Part shown: one piece after another, positions 1 to 10,888 of the stretch
How the letters are laid out: each line of letters opens with the position of its first letter
How positions within the stretch are numbered: position 1 is the stretch's first letter
NCBI GenBank assembly: GCA_007449985.2
Contig: VIIQ02000157.1
Location: 62,001-126,000, forward strand
Source: Desmodesmus armatus
Taxonomy: Eukaryota; Chlorophyta; Chlorophyceae; Sphaeropleales; Scenedesmaceae
Length of the DNA stretch: 64,000 bases
Reading direction: 5' to 3'
Notes under the pieces: generated by a model
Databases searched by the model: none
Seen by the model: only the letters and a program-made list of their open reading frames with translations
Told to the model about the DNA's origin: nothing
Program-made: the position numbers and the translations under genes

Positions 1-1499
1 TCCAAAAGCTGCACGGCACCACAGACCGCTGGATGCACTGCGCGCAAGCATGCAAAGGTGAGGAGTGCAGGGCGCAGGAGTAAGCAGAGGTGTGCAAAAA
101 CACGAGTGTAAGACACGAGCTGTGTTCCACACCTGTGTTCAAGCACACCCTGACGCCTGCGCCCTGCACTGCTCACCCTTTGCATGCTTGCGCGCAGTGC
201 AACCAGCGAGGGTACATGACACTGCTCCCTTCACACCAAACTCAAAACAAACGGAGCATGCTAGTGCGAGCGCGTAGGGCGAGTTAGGGCAGGGGAGCAG
301 GCAGGCAGTGCGGAATGAGCCGCGTGGAGTTGTGCCAGGCACTTCCAACATCCTCACAGGATGCATCAGGAAGGTATCTGGTAATGACGGATGCAAGCCT
401 GGTCACATACCATCCTCCGGGGTGTGCTGATAACATGAAAGAATGCACAGGGGGCAAGAGGTGGGGGCGGGCTGGGGCAAGGCAGAGTGCGCAGGCATAC
501 AGTCGGGGTGCTGAGGGCGATGCAAGGCGCTGGCGCCGAATGCAGGGCGTCCTGCAGCAGCAGCAAGGCCCACATGCTGTAGCACAGTGTACGAATGCAG
601 AGCACACGTTAGGTGGTGCTGCAGGAGAGCGCAGGATGGCAGAAAGTATGCGGCGTGGATCCTGCGCGCAGCACACCACTGAGACAAAAGGAGGCAAGGA
701 GCGGTACAGGCGCAGTGACAGCACCATGTGGTGAGTCAGTCCCTTGGTCAACCTGTTAGGCATGAACTATCCAGTAATTGCTGCGCATGGCGACATTTAT
801 GGAGACCCGCATCCATCCAGTCCCAAGGATGGGCCCCGGCTCTCTCAGTCAGGCGTGGGACAGAAGGCTGCTGGTGAAAAAAGGGTGTGTTGACTAGTAG
901 CAGGACAGGAGCATGGTGTCCATGGGCAGGACCAGACATCCCAAGTGCACACCGTGAGCCCTGGCCTGCACCATGGCACCCCAACAACAACAGCAGCAGC
1001 AGCATCGCTCCTGATATGCGTGTGTACAAAATTGCAAGCCGCAGGCCTTTTGACTCCACCAGCTGCAGCTGCATGTGAGACACGGCTGCATCCTGCAGCC
1101 TTGCTCCTCTGCTGTTACAGCCATGGGCTCGTGTAGGTTACAGTCGGTGGCACAGGTGTTGGAGGCATGCACGTAGGCAATAACGGGCAGAGTCTGATGC
1201 TTTTGGGTTAATGGTATTGAAAAGCACTTTGCTGCACCTATATGGCATGTGCTGGGCTGTTTGCGCTGCTTGTGCTTGGTGATGGCAGCCGACAGCATAT
1301 GGCACCCCTGATGTCCCCCAGCTGAGCCAGAAACGCACATCAGACATCTTATAATACCATAAAACCTTGCTTCAGCGATCAAGCAGCTGGGCAGGGCATG
1401 CCTTGGGTCCGTGCTGCCCCCCTGCCCACGAATGCAAGGTGTAACTTATGGGGGACGTCAGCCCAGGTGCAAGATCTCTAACCCAGCTTGAGTGCTCAC
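1..1499. other. No confident gene; probably downstream part of the ankyrin gene
   Basis: This stretch lies 3' of the ankyrin exon on the minus strand, so it should contain that gene's first intron and perhaps later exons or UTR. I looked on the minus strand for further ankyrin-repeat sequence and found none that joins in phase. Open frames on both strands are rich in Cys, His and Ala, as expected of GC-rich non-coding DNA. The remaining exons may lie beyond the window start. Confidence 0.4.
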
Positions 1500-1745
1500 C
1501 TGTCTACACGCAATATGGAGTGGTACTTCAAGGTTTGAGTCCGTTTCTTGGACCGTAGACCCCGCCTGGAGCAGCTCCCGCACGATGGCCAGGTTGCCCG
1601 TGGCTGCTGCAACATGAAGAGGGCTTCCCCCATCCCGCGCCTGCTTCTGATGCGCAAGTGATGGGTTGTACGTAAGAATCCGCTTCACATCTGCCACGCT
1701 GCCTGCCTGGATAGCCTTCAGGAGCTGAGGAAGGGTGCTTGCCAT
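1500..1745 (-). CDS. Ankyrin-repeat protein, first exon only (partial)
   Basis: The ATG is at 1745-1743, and 82 codons are open to a consensus donor (CAG|GTGAGC) with the intron starting at 1499. The peptide starts MASTLPQLLKAIQAGSVADV and continues as ankyrin repeats: a first helix pair, then SPLHVAAATGN with VRELLQAGS, then VPLHIACRQ, which breaks inside the next repeat. The pattern TPLHxAAxxGH...LLxxGA is diagnostic for ankyrin repeats, which form protein-binding scaffolds. No catalytic domain is visible in this exon and the partner is unknown. The gene runs toward lower coordinates and is divergent from NC2-alpha. Repeat identity is confident; the full product is unknown because I could not place later exons. 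Confidence 0.75.
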
Positions 1746-2332
1746 CTGACCTTGACAACAGGTCAACAAAAGCGCCGCATCTCACAGACCCGACGCAAAA
1801 GAACCTCTCGAGTAGAACGCGCGAACATGTTTATTGCGTGCATATCAGAAAACCCCCCTGGGCGCGGCGGGCCTGTCAGTTTTTGACTTTGTTGTTAGCG
1901 TTCATTGATTAGGGCAGCAAAGGCCCCCCAAGCCACTTTATTTCATGTTTCTGAGCTTCAAAGAATTTGAGACGCCTTAAGAAGACCTGATGGTGAGCTG
2001 TTTCTGGGTTTGAGCCATTCAAAGCCCTATGGCGGTCCAAGGGAAGGTTGCTGCCTGTATTTCAACTGCGGTTACTTGCTGCCGTCTCGTGTTGCATTTT
2101 CACTCAGACGATCTGCCACTGCTGCTGCTGCAGTCCAGTCCCTGCTAGTTCATCAGGCCAAGCATCCACAATTGTATTTGATCTTGGTTCGCGTGAATCG
2201 GTGGTTTGGCACCCTCCAAGACCACAGTTCAGTCGTACCAAACAACAGCAGACCTACTGCTGCGGGGTGCACTCACCAGTCACCACCCTCCTTTGCCAAG
2301 CAGCAGCACTCAAGTATAGCGGGGCAGCCATA
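1746..2332. promoter_or_regulatory. Divergent intergenic region between ankyrin gene and NC2-alpha
   Basis: This 587-bp gap separates two start codons that point away from each other, so it must hold both promoters and 5' UTRs. No TATA box stands out near either gene. An open frame runs into the NC2-alpha start from position 2048, but its upstream residues do not resemble the family, so I treat it as 5' UTR. Confidence 0.5.
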
Positions 2333-4267
2333 ATGGGTCGTAAAGGGCATCCCCTGGCGGCTCGTATAAAGAAGATAATGCAGACAGACGAGGACGTTGG
2401 CAAAATTTCCCACGCCACTCCTATCATGATTGGTAAGTAAAGCCCCTGGGCCTCCCTGCTGCACAGCCTCCTGCACCTAAGGTGCACACACACGAGGTCA
2501 AGGCACTGGGGATGAGTTCAAGCTTTGATGTGTTGTGGTTGTGTGTTGCTGTCCCCTGCAGCACGTGCGCTGGAGCTGTTCCTGCACCGGCTGGTTAAAG
2601 ACTCCAGCGAGGTTGCCACAGCGCGCAAGGCCAAGACCCTCACATGCAGCCATGTGTAAGTGAAAGCTGTGGAGCAGCGCCAGAAGCAGCAGCACCAGCA
2701 TCGGCAGCACCACCAGCAGGTGTAGATGCATGCCAAGCCCTGTGGGGCCCTGCAGCAGTGATGATGGTCTGCACCGCGTGTCAGTCAGGTTTGACTGTCA
2801 TCATCTTCAGCACCATGTCACCACGTCACCAGCACTTGCCCACCAAACGTCCTGCTGCACTGGCTACATAGTCAGCACAGACCACACAAGTCAGCAACCC
2901 GCCCTGCACCCCTCTCACCCCACACACCCGCTGCCTGACCCACTGCCCACCCTGCGCTTTACTCTGTCCCGTCTCTGTACCTCTCTGCTCTTGCAGCAAG
3001 GCGTACGTCAACTCGGATGAGTTGATGGACTTCCTAAAGGACACAGTGGCTGGTGCGCCTGACCTGCCGCCTGAAGGGGAGCCCGAGCAACCCAAGGCCA
3101 AGCGGCAAAGGTGTGCTTTTTGGGGAAAAGAGCGCTGTGCAGCAAAAACCTTGGGGCTTTGTGAGGTTTAGTGGATCGGGTTGTGAAAGCAGTAGGGCCC
3201 ATGTAGAGACTGCTGCGCGGGAGATGGGGGACGAGGGGTTGGAAGAGTTGGTGAGGGGTGCTGGGCACTTGGATTCACCAGCGGGGCGGTGAGGGGTGTT
3301 GGGCACATGCACATGTACATGTATGACGAGTGGGGCATTGAGGGGACGGAGGAGGGGCAGTGACTGTGGCAAAGGCTGCCGGGATGTGGAGGCAGAGCTG
3401 GTGAGGTGGGGGCGCTGCGCAGCGGTGCTGTGACAGACACACGTGGCAATATGCTGGGAGGAACACTAGTCTCTGCTGTCATGGGAACTCAGTTACCTTG
3501 TGGCTCGCCATGCCTGGTAGAGCCTGCCTGACCAGGTAGATCTTTGCGAGGTATACACATGCATGCTATCAGCTGCATGGTCAACAACCCAGCTGACAGC
3601 GCCACCGCATGCTGCCTGTTGCTGCAGGACTACTGAGCCCAAGCCGCGTGCACCAAGGGGCGAGGGCAGGGGCAGCAAAGCCAAGCGGGAGTCTGCAGAC
3701 GGGGCGGCAGCAGCAGCAGCAGCAGCAGCAGCTGGCGGCGGCGGCAGCGATGCAGGCGACCCCCCAGCACAAGCAGCAGCAATGGACTCGGAGCACGCAG
3801 CAGCGGCCCCAGCAGCAGCAGCGGCAGCGGCGTTGTTGCCTGCAGTTCAGGCGGTCAAGCAGGAGCGCAGCAGCAGCAGCCCCACAGCAGCAGCAGCGCA
3901 GGCCAAGGGAGGCTTTGGCGGCCTGGGGGCACACCCCTTCCTTGCTGCGCGCACGTTTGGCAAGGCGGGGTTCAAGAAGGGCAGCAGTAGCCTGAGCCCC
4001 AAGCCTGAGTCGCCCCTCAAACAGCAGCAGCAGAAGCCCGCAGCAGCAGCAGCAACAGCTGCTGCCGGCGTCGCAGCTCTGGTGCCAGCACAGCAGCAGC
4101 CACAGATGCCGCAGCAGCAGTCCGTGGAGGAGCAGGAGCAGTCGGCGTATGCGCAGGTTGCACCATCGCTGCTGCCGGGGCTGTCTGCAAAGCTGCTGGC
4201 CGGGTTTGCAGCACCGCAGCATCCCCAGGCAGCAGAAGATGACTATGATGACGATTATGACAGTTGA
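2333..4267 (+). CDS. NC2-alpha / DRAP1 transcription corepressor, histone-fold subunit
   Basis: Exons 2333-2432, 2562-2655, 2997-3110 and 3628-4267 join in phase to 315 residues. NC2-alpha pairs with NC2-beta (DR1) through a histone fold, binds TBP on promoter DNA and blocks TFIIA/TFIIB entry. Residues about 7-87 carry the fold, with the family signature AARIKKIMQTDEDVGKI close to the start, then ARALELFLHRLV and KAYVNSDELMDFLKD. The start is chosen because the signature begins seven residues in, as in the family. The C-terminus ends in the acidic EDDYDDDYDS motif typical of NC2-alpha. Between them lies a long insert dominated by Ala and Gln encoded by CAG/GCA runs, making the protein longer than the usual ~200 residues. 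Identity is confident. Confidence 0.93.
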
Positions 4268-4802
4268 TCGTGTTGCGTGACCATCTATATGACTATGTTG
4301 ACTGGTATCATAAGCAGCGTGCATGGGAGCCGTGGGGTCAGTGAGTTGGGCGGCCAAGCTTGCAGTGTGTTGGGCCCGCGACGGGCTGTGACTGTATGAT
4401 ACATACATATGGGAGGGAGAGGGGTGTGATGGTTGTGGTGGTGGTGCAAGCAGCAGGCAGCAAGCCCACGGCGCGCGTTGTGCTCTCTGCAGCTATGTTT
4501 GGGTCAATGTTGCTGCATTGTGTGGGCTGTTTCTGCATGCTGTGGGGTGTTGACACCTGACCTTTGGCACATGTGACAGCAACTGTATGGGAATTGTGGG
4601 GTCCGGACTGCTGCTCTAGTATAGCACAGTTGCGTGTGACGCAGCCCAGCTGCCAGCACACACGTGGCTGTTGTGCTTGATTTCCTCGCTGCGGCTGCTT
4701 TACGTCGTGTGCATGTCAGGGGGGTGGCCGTACTGAAGCAGCCGTAGTGCTGCTTGAACTAGCTTCCCTTGATTGCCTTTAGGGCTTTTGCACATGGTCA
4801 CG

Positions 4803-4807
4803 TGTAA
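4803..4807 (+). terminator. TGTAA poly(A) signal of NC2-alpha (candidate)
   Basis: TGTAA is the usual poly(A) signal of chlorophycean algae. This copy lies about 540 nt after the stop codon on the coding strand. Confidence 0.4.
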
Positions 4808-5138
4808 CATGTGTGTAGGCATGCTGCGTGGCATTGTTAGGGTGTGTCTGGTATGCCATGCTGGCACCTCCATCTGGTGCCATCTGGTGCTCCCTTGAGT
4901 GTTTTGGAAGTTGATGCCCCTGCCATGGCAGTGTGTGTGAGGCTGTTCACAAGCACGAGGACAACTACCCCTTGTGCTGAAACGCTATAGCTGGCGCAAC
5001 TACCAGCATTGGTCCCTGTGCTGAGGCTGATATGGCCGTGCAGCTAGCTGCAGGACAATGCGTAATGTGTTGTTTGGTTGTTGATCAAGGTTGTTGATAA
5101 GATCTGACGGTCAGGTGCTGGAGAGCTTGTTACCTGGA

Positions 5139-5186
5139 GGCCGGGCCCGGCCCATGCACCCGGGTGCATGGCTGCACATGCATGTG
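5139..5186. repeat. Three consecutive perfect palindromes
   Basis: 5139-5152 is a 14-bp GC-only palindrome (GGCCGGGCCCGGCC). 5152-5171 is a 20-bp palindrome (CCATGCACCCGGGTGCATGG). 5175-5186 is a 12-bp palindrome (CACATGCATGTG). The first two share one base. All were checked base by base. Confidence 0.85.
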
Positions 5187-5929
5187 GTCGGTTGCATCAT
5201 CAGCCCCAGAGATGTCTAGAGATTTCTAGGGTCGCAGACATGTACTGACAGCGGCATGTCTGTACTACTGCCGGGGGGCATGTGTGATGCTTACTCAGGG
5301 AGAGTCTTTGTGCCTGGGCATGCACCAGCCATGGCCTTGCTGTCATGCGCATGCTGATGTAAAGTAACGTAACGCTGGCATGGAACTGCACCTGGACACC
5401 TCAGGGTTGCAAGCTGTGTAGTCACAGAATACAGGGCATGGACCCCTGCAGGTGCCCATCGGTCGCGCTGTGGCTGACAAAGTGTGTGTGTGTTTTGGTG
5501 GTTCCTGGCTGCGTTCAATTACCGGCATGCCTTCAAGTTTGGCTGCACAGTTGTCACACAGCTGTCACACAGCTGTCACAGTCGCTACATATGCTACTGG
5601 CGGCCACCAAGGTCAAACTGCAAACACATGCAGCAAGCGCCCATGAATCTGTCACACAAAATCCCGCATTTCACTTGAAGGATTCCTGGCGCATGACATG
5701 CCATGCTGGTAAATGTCAGTAACCGTTACTGGTTCGTACAGTGTACGAGCGTGGGCGGTACTAGTAGTACTACGTATGCACAGCCTCCTATGGTATCCAC
5801 ACGCCTGAAGCTCGTCTAGCTTCAGATGCATATGCATCACTAACCACTTCTTTTCGTTGACAGACACGGCAGCTTCAGCCTCTGCGATCTTACTACAACT
5901 ACACGCCTGTAACGCAGCCATGACAAAAC

Positions 5930-7271
5930 TCACACCCATGTGTAATCAAACACTGTACAGCAGTCGACGTGGAACTGCTGCCCAGCAGCAACAAAGTTGA
6001 GCTGCAGCTGCCACCAGTGCTCCAGGGCAGTAAGGCGTGCTGTGAGTTCAGCCTCGCGCAGTTGAGGCTGCACGTCCAAGCACAGAGGCTGCAGACCTGG
6101 GCAGCAACTGGCCAACCGTGCAACGTCATGCTGCGCCATGCCTGGAGCAGGTGAGTCACCGGCCTGGCAGCCAGCCAGCCTGCCAGCAACCACAATCCTG
6201 CACTCTACAAGGTCTGCGACTGGCATGTAGTTGGGCGGGAAAACATGCCCCCAAGCAGCTGCAGGAAAGGTTTCAAAGACATCGACCAGCTCCAAGACCT
6301 CGCAGCCTTCTGCTGGCTGTGATTGCCGCGTATGCGACACTTGCAGGCCACAGCACACCCAGGTGATGCAACCGCAGCTCTCTCAGCACCTCAAGCTTCC
6401 CTGCAGCAGCTAGCACTGCAACACCATCTCATGCGCTGAGCTCACACGGACACAGGTGCAGCCCGGCTGCAGCTGTGTCCAGGCCCTGGATGATGTAGCA
6501 TGCCAACATTCAACCCGGCCCTGCTGATGGCTCATCAGTCTGATCGGATCAGGCTGGTCAGCTGTGTCAGACCGCCGAGCCCTGTTATGCTTGGCTGCAG
6601 CTGGGTACCATAAACCCCACTCGGCTGCCGTGGATGCTCAGCTGCTGCAAGCTGCAAAGGCAGCTGATGGATTGCAAGGTTCCCTCAGGGAGGGTGATGT
6701 TCGACCCCAGCTCCAAGTATGTTAGGCTTGACAGGCTGCCTTGGAAAAAGCTGGCAGGCAGCTTGAGGTCCCATGTTGCTGAGGACACAAAGTCGAGGTA
6801 GCTGCCAAGCTTGAGATGCTTCAACCCAGGCAATGCTGCAAGAGCTTTGAGGCTGCTTTGTGGCTCCAGAAGCCGAAAACGTTCCAGTTCTAGTTTGGTC
6901 AGCGCTGTGCAGCTGCCAAGCACACCAGGTACCAGCACCGATGCAACACTGCTGGGCCCCAGCTGCACTGCGACAGAATCAGCTGCTGTCAGGCTCAGCT
7001 CACACAGCTGCTGACAAGGCAGGTGTGTGATACTGCCACCTGCTGACGTTACATGCAGCGCTGTCAGCTGCCTGCCATACTTCTAAAGCCAGCTGTGAAA
7101 GGCTGCAAGCTGCTGGGCGTCATTCGTGAGGTCCACATGCAGCTCGCATGTTGCTGCTGTTGCTGCCCTCTGGAGCTGCTTACTGACCAAGCTACACTGG
7201 CTCAGCCGAGGCTTCAGAGGATCGTTCCGCAGGATGTGCACCCATGTCTCGTCAGGCAATTGTGACCACAT
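5930..7271 (-). pseudogene. F-box / leucine-rich-repeat gene relic with stop and frameshifts
   Basis: From an ATG at 7271 the minus strand encodes an F-box-like start (LPDETWVHILRND, then SLVSKQLQRAA), as in F-box subunits of SCF ubiquitin ligases. The frame then meets TAG at 7085-7083 and carries on in the same frame with KYGRQLTALHV and LRR strands such as LTKLELERFRLLE, LKHLKLGSY and LTYLELGSN, up to TAA at 6587. Past that point LRR-like sequence (ITGLGGLTQLTSL) resumes in another frame. More continues at 6358-5930 (VARLASCCPGLQPLCLDV) in a further frame. The WL-stop-KYG context looks like a CAG-to-TAG change. TAG serves as the normal stop in three other genes here, so recoding is unlikely. 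One nonsense change plus at least two frameshifts argue for a pseudogene. Confidence 0.7.
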
Positions 7272-7878
7272 CAGGGATGCATGGCTGACGAGTGCAATTG
7301 CAGGGATGTCTCTGACTCAGTGAGGAGCGAGTGCTGCCAAGGGCCAGCGGCAGTGAGACAGGTTACTAGTAGACAGCGAGGCAATTGCAACTTCTGGCAA
7401 TTGTATCACTGGCTTGACCGTGCATCAAATTGCGAACAACGTTGGGTTCGGAGTTGCCACGTGTCGGCGGAGTAGCGGAGTCCCGCCACGTGTCAAGTCG
7501 GGTTTCATGTTCACGTTTGTTTCCTGATTCCTGGTTGCAGCAAATGCACTTGCGCAAGCACGCAGTGCTGCTACGTGGAAGCTGGACCACGTCTGCAGCC
7601 CATGATATCTGGTGGATCAACACCAGCATCGCAGAGCTGTTAGCAACCCAGCTTGGGCTGCGGCCCAGCAACAGTAGCCCAATCACGCACAGTAGCCCAC
7701 TCAAGCAACACAAAACAACCACCCAATCAATGTGTTCACTGAACAACGGTACCGTGGTTGCTGCACTCAAGGTGTCGAGCAACTGCCTGCGGAAGTCAGT
7801 CCCTGACTGCAGCTGCCATAGCATTTCCTAGGCAAATCATACGGTGAGCCCCAGGCTGTACACCCCAGCCATGTCTTG
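7272..7878. other. Intergenic: 3' flank of SYP7 and upstream region of F-box relic
   Basis: A minus-strand open frame at 7366-7824 contains one hydrophobic stretch, but it sits directly downstream of the SNARE stop and lacks splice or family support, so I leave it as 3' UTR or spacer. The paired G-boxes fall inside this stretch. Confidence 0.4.
7458..7492. promoter_or_regulatory. Paired G-boxes
   Basis: GCCACGTGTC occurs twice as a direct repeat, with CACGTG cores at 7458-7463 and 7487-7492, 29 bp apart. They lie about 190-220 bp upstream of the F-box/LRR start codon on its strand. CACGTG is the plant and algal bZIP/bHLH core. Function is inferred from sequence and position only. Confidence 0.4.
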
Positions 7879-10339
7879 CTACTGCTTCTTCTTCGTTGCA
7901 AGCGTGAAGATATAGGCGCCGATACCCAGCAAGATGCACACCAGGACGATGTCTATGCAGAAGTTGCGCCGCGACCGCATCTGCAGTTGGAAAGGCAGCA
8001 CACCGCAACTGATCAGTAACCAGCACTAGAGGCTGTGGGGCCGTATGGTTTGCAACACAGGCAGCTTCAAGATAACAGAGTACAGCCCAGTAAGGCACAC
8101 ATAGCATCATTGTATGACACCATGCAGATCAGCACATGTTGCAACACAACAAACACAGTCAAAAGCGTGCCAGCACACATGCCGCAGGATGCCAACCCAC
8201 CTGTGTGATGAGCCCCTTGAGCTTGGCGTTGTTGGACTTGAGCTGCCCAGTGACCTTGTTGAGCTGCTGGTCAATGTCGTCTATCACAGGGTTCTGCTTG
8301 TCCAGCTCCTCCTGCATGCCCTTGGCCATGTCGCCCAGCGTTCCGATGCCCCGCTCAATGTGCTCCAGCTGTGCGTCCTGCTTCACCTTTGCGTACTCCC
8401 ACTCCTGCAGCAATCACAGAAAGCTAGACTTAGCAGGCACCCTGGAGGGGTTGCAGGAGAGGGTTGGAGCGCCGCCCTGAGTTGACGAAGCACAGCTAGC
8501 AGCCCCTGAGCGGCGGCTTGTCCCACCAGCCGCATCACGCTGCCACCTGCTGTAGTCGCCCACCTGCTCAAACTTTGCTGTCTCGTCCGTTGACTTGTAG
8601 TGTGCGGCATTGGACTGCTGCATGTCAATGTTGGTTGATAGCGTGATGGCTGCTCCCTTAGGCATGGCTTGCAGTGGGGATCCTGCCTGCAAGGGAACAC
8701 AACACCCATGCAAACAGCAGCATGCTGCCTGCATCAGTACTATCCGTGGCTCAGTTTGATGACAGTATCACTGAAAAAAGCCGTAACATAGCGATGCAAG
8801 GGCGTGTGCCAAAAGAGCAACTGCTATCAGCAACCGGCATTTGCTTTGCAACAGCATAGCCATGTCCCAGTCTGCACTGTAGACTGCACCTAGTGCAATT
8901 GTGCAAACAGGCAGCACCATTGTAGCGCTCATACCTGACCTAACAGTTGTGGGTACGTCAAGCACAGGCCCTATGGGCACACCCTCATGAGCGCTTGGCG
9001 CCGAGCCGGCTCGCTGAAGTGCCAAAGTTGAAACCATGTCCCCCATGCTTGTACTGTAGCTGCAATCCCGTAGGGGCCTGCACGCCACCCCTCTCTGCTG
9101 CTCTGTGCTGCTGTGCTGGGAGGTGCTGGGAGGATCAAATAGTGACACTCCACCCAGTGAGCGGCTGCTGCAGTATTTGCTGCTCACGTGACTCACCCGC
9201 ATAGGCCGTCTGTTGCCGCCAATGCCATCTGGGATAGCAAATATCTTCTCTATCAGCTTCTGCACCTGCAGCAGAACAATAGAATGAATCATCGCCTGGG
9301 GTTTCAGGGTGACTGCAACAGTCCCTGGAAGCCTGAACCACTGCCTCTGCAACTGCAAAGAGGGCATGCACTTTGCGGTCTGCAAACCCACTAGTGCTGC
9401 CATGTATGCGTAGGGTGAAAAGTGACTTGCCTGCTTTTCCCGATCCTCTATGATTGCCTTGGTCACCCCCTTGCCCTTCTTTTTTAGCTTCTGCAGGCCC
9501 TGTACACCATCTGTCAACATGGACTGCTTGGCTTTCCTGCAGGAGCAACAGCACCCATGTGCGCACAGCTTTGCTGCTGCTGCGGCAATACTGAAAGTAG
9601 ACATGTCATGCCGCATGCTGCTGCTACTGCGCTACGGCAGTAGTACTCTGCACAGCGCACAGTACTGTGCTGACACACATCATGCAGGCAATGCTGAGCC
9701 TGAAAGGTGTCTGATGGTCCCATCACTGCCTGACAGCCCAGGGGCTCGGCATCTGCCACACAGATGTGGCTTGTTTTGCCATGCGCGGCTGCTTATGAAG
9801 TAGCAGGGTACGCACCTGATGTCTGCATTGCGTGCTGCTGCTATAGCCCTGTTCTTCTCTGCTGCAATCTCCTCTGCTTGCTGCAAGCAACATGTGGCGG
9901 CAGTGGTATGGCCAGTCAGTATGGTGCACAGCAGCTGCCACATCACACCTGAGTTGATTGCTGCTGCTGCTGAGGCTGCAGGTGGTAGCTGCATTGCTGC
10001 CTTCCAGCAAGCCTGGCTGTCACAGCAGCTGCAAACAGACCATCAAGCAGCATTCCCAGGTGCTCAAGGCATGTTCGCATGTGTCTCCTGACCTTGTTGA
10101 GGTCTGCTATCTGTGACTCCATGTGGTCCAGCTCATCCAGGAAGGGGTCCTCGCCATTTGTGATCCGCCGCTTGTCCATCGGCTTGTCATACTGTCCATA
10201 CCTGCCAGCAGTGAATGTCAGGATACTCAGCAATGAGCTTGAGAAGATTAGAGACCACAAGCTGTGGCTGTATATCTGTGGTCACTACTCACTTTTTGAG
10301 GATTGCATCTGTGCGCTGCTGTAGGTCGTACAGGCTCAT
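7879..10339 (-). CDS. SYP7-type Qc-SNARE (syntaxin of plants 71 family)
   Basis: Eight exons (10339-10293, 10201-10093, 9880-9816, 9536-9431, 9265-9197, 8686-8564, 8404-8201, 7980-7879) join in phase to 274 residues, close to the ~266 of plant SYP71. SYP7 SNAREs act in ER, plasma-membrane and cell-plate fusion by giving the Qc helix to a four-helix bundle. Landmarks are the N-terminus MSLYDLQQRTDAILKKYGQY, an AEKNRAIAAARNADIR helix, the FAIPDG linker and the SNARE helix (about 174-241), with the zero-layer Gln in EELDKQN at about residue 210. A single C-terminal membrane anchor follows RSRRNFCIDIV and ends KKKQ with a TAG stop. Intron 4 starts with GC (CAG|GCAAGT) and can only be joined in phase as GC-AG. 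Identity is confident. Confidence 0.93.
8923..9090 (+). repeat. Dispersed repeat, copy 1 (SYP7 intron 5)
   Basis: The block, which includes ACCTGACCT, GGTACGT, AGGCCCT.TGGGCAC and CCTCATGAGC, matches 62860-63056 in the CSE1 gene in the same order with small gaps. The two copies sit in introns of unrelated genes 54 kb apart, so this is a dispersed repeat. No terminal inverted repeats are evident. Confidence 0.6.
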
Positions 10340-10888
10340 GGTGCTGCTGCAGGGCTGCTGCCGCAGGCTACGTCACCCTGCTGCACCTGCACCTGCTGTG
10401 CTGGATCACCACTGGAGCTTTCAAACGAGCTGATGCAGGTGCTGCTGAAGGATGGATGGTATCAAAGGTCGTGCAATTGCAGTTTGGGGGAAATGGTCCT
10501 GCAGGTGTAGATGGGCGCAGCTTCTTGCAGACTGGGATGAAGTAATGGTGAATGCAAGTAGTTGAGAGTGCTGTTGGCTGATACAAAGGGCGATGAGTCA
10601 GCTGTTGAGGGGTTTCAACTGTGGTTTGACCTGATTGGGTCAGCCTTCTCCTCAAGTATCCCCGTCAACCCCGACAATCACGTCTGTGTTCGGTTTATTT
10701 CTTGGGCGTCATTGCACGTGCTAGTGTGCACATAGCAACAACATCTTGTTCACTTTGCGTCCTGGTCACAGCACATGCAGCATCGCGTGTCCAGCATGAC
10801 AGATCATATTTGTAGGAATGCTCTTTCTCTGGGTGTGGCCTGCTGATACCAAGTCCGCTCAGGCCAGATCAGCAGCAGCAGGCTCCTG
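10340..10888. promoter_or_regulatory. Divergent promoter region between SYP7 and HYLS1-like genes
   Basis: This 549-bp gap lies between opposing start codons and must hold both promoters. No TATA box is clear. Nothing in it reads as a gene. Confidence 0.5.

Larger units (their letters stand above)
4268..5929. other. 3' UTR of NC2-alpha, then intergenic DNA
   Basis: No coding exon is recognisable on either strand. The stretch holds the presumed 3' UTR to about 4820, a short direct repeat near 4868-4890, three consecutive palindromes at 5139-5186 and a short tandem array of an 11-nt unit (AGCTGTCACAC) near 5550-5580. Confidence 0.5.

Noticed and set aside
3581..4408. Long minus-strand open frame rich in Cys and Leu
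   Set aside because: It is the mirror of the CAG-rich last exon of NC2-alpha, an artefact of repeat composition.
7083..7085. Possible reassignment of TAG to glutamine
   Set aside because: TAG ends the SYP7, membrane-protein and RNASEK genes exactly where their families end, so TAG is a normal stop here.
7366..7824. Minus-strand open frame of 152 codons with a hydrophobic segment
   Set aside because: It directly follows the SYP7 stop, has no splice partner or family features, and is better explained as 3' UTR.
10722..10740. RFX X-box-like half site (ATAGCAAC) upstream of the HYLS1-like gene
   Set aside because: Only one half matches the consensus, and RFX factors are not known from green algae.
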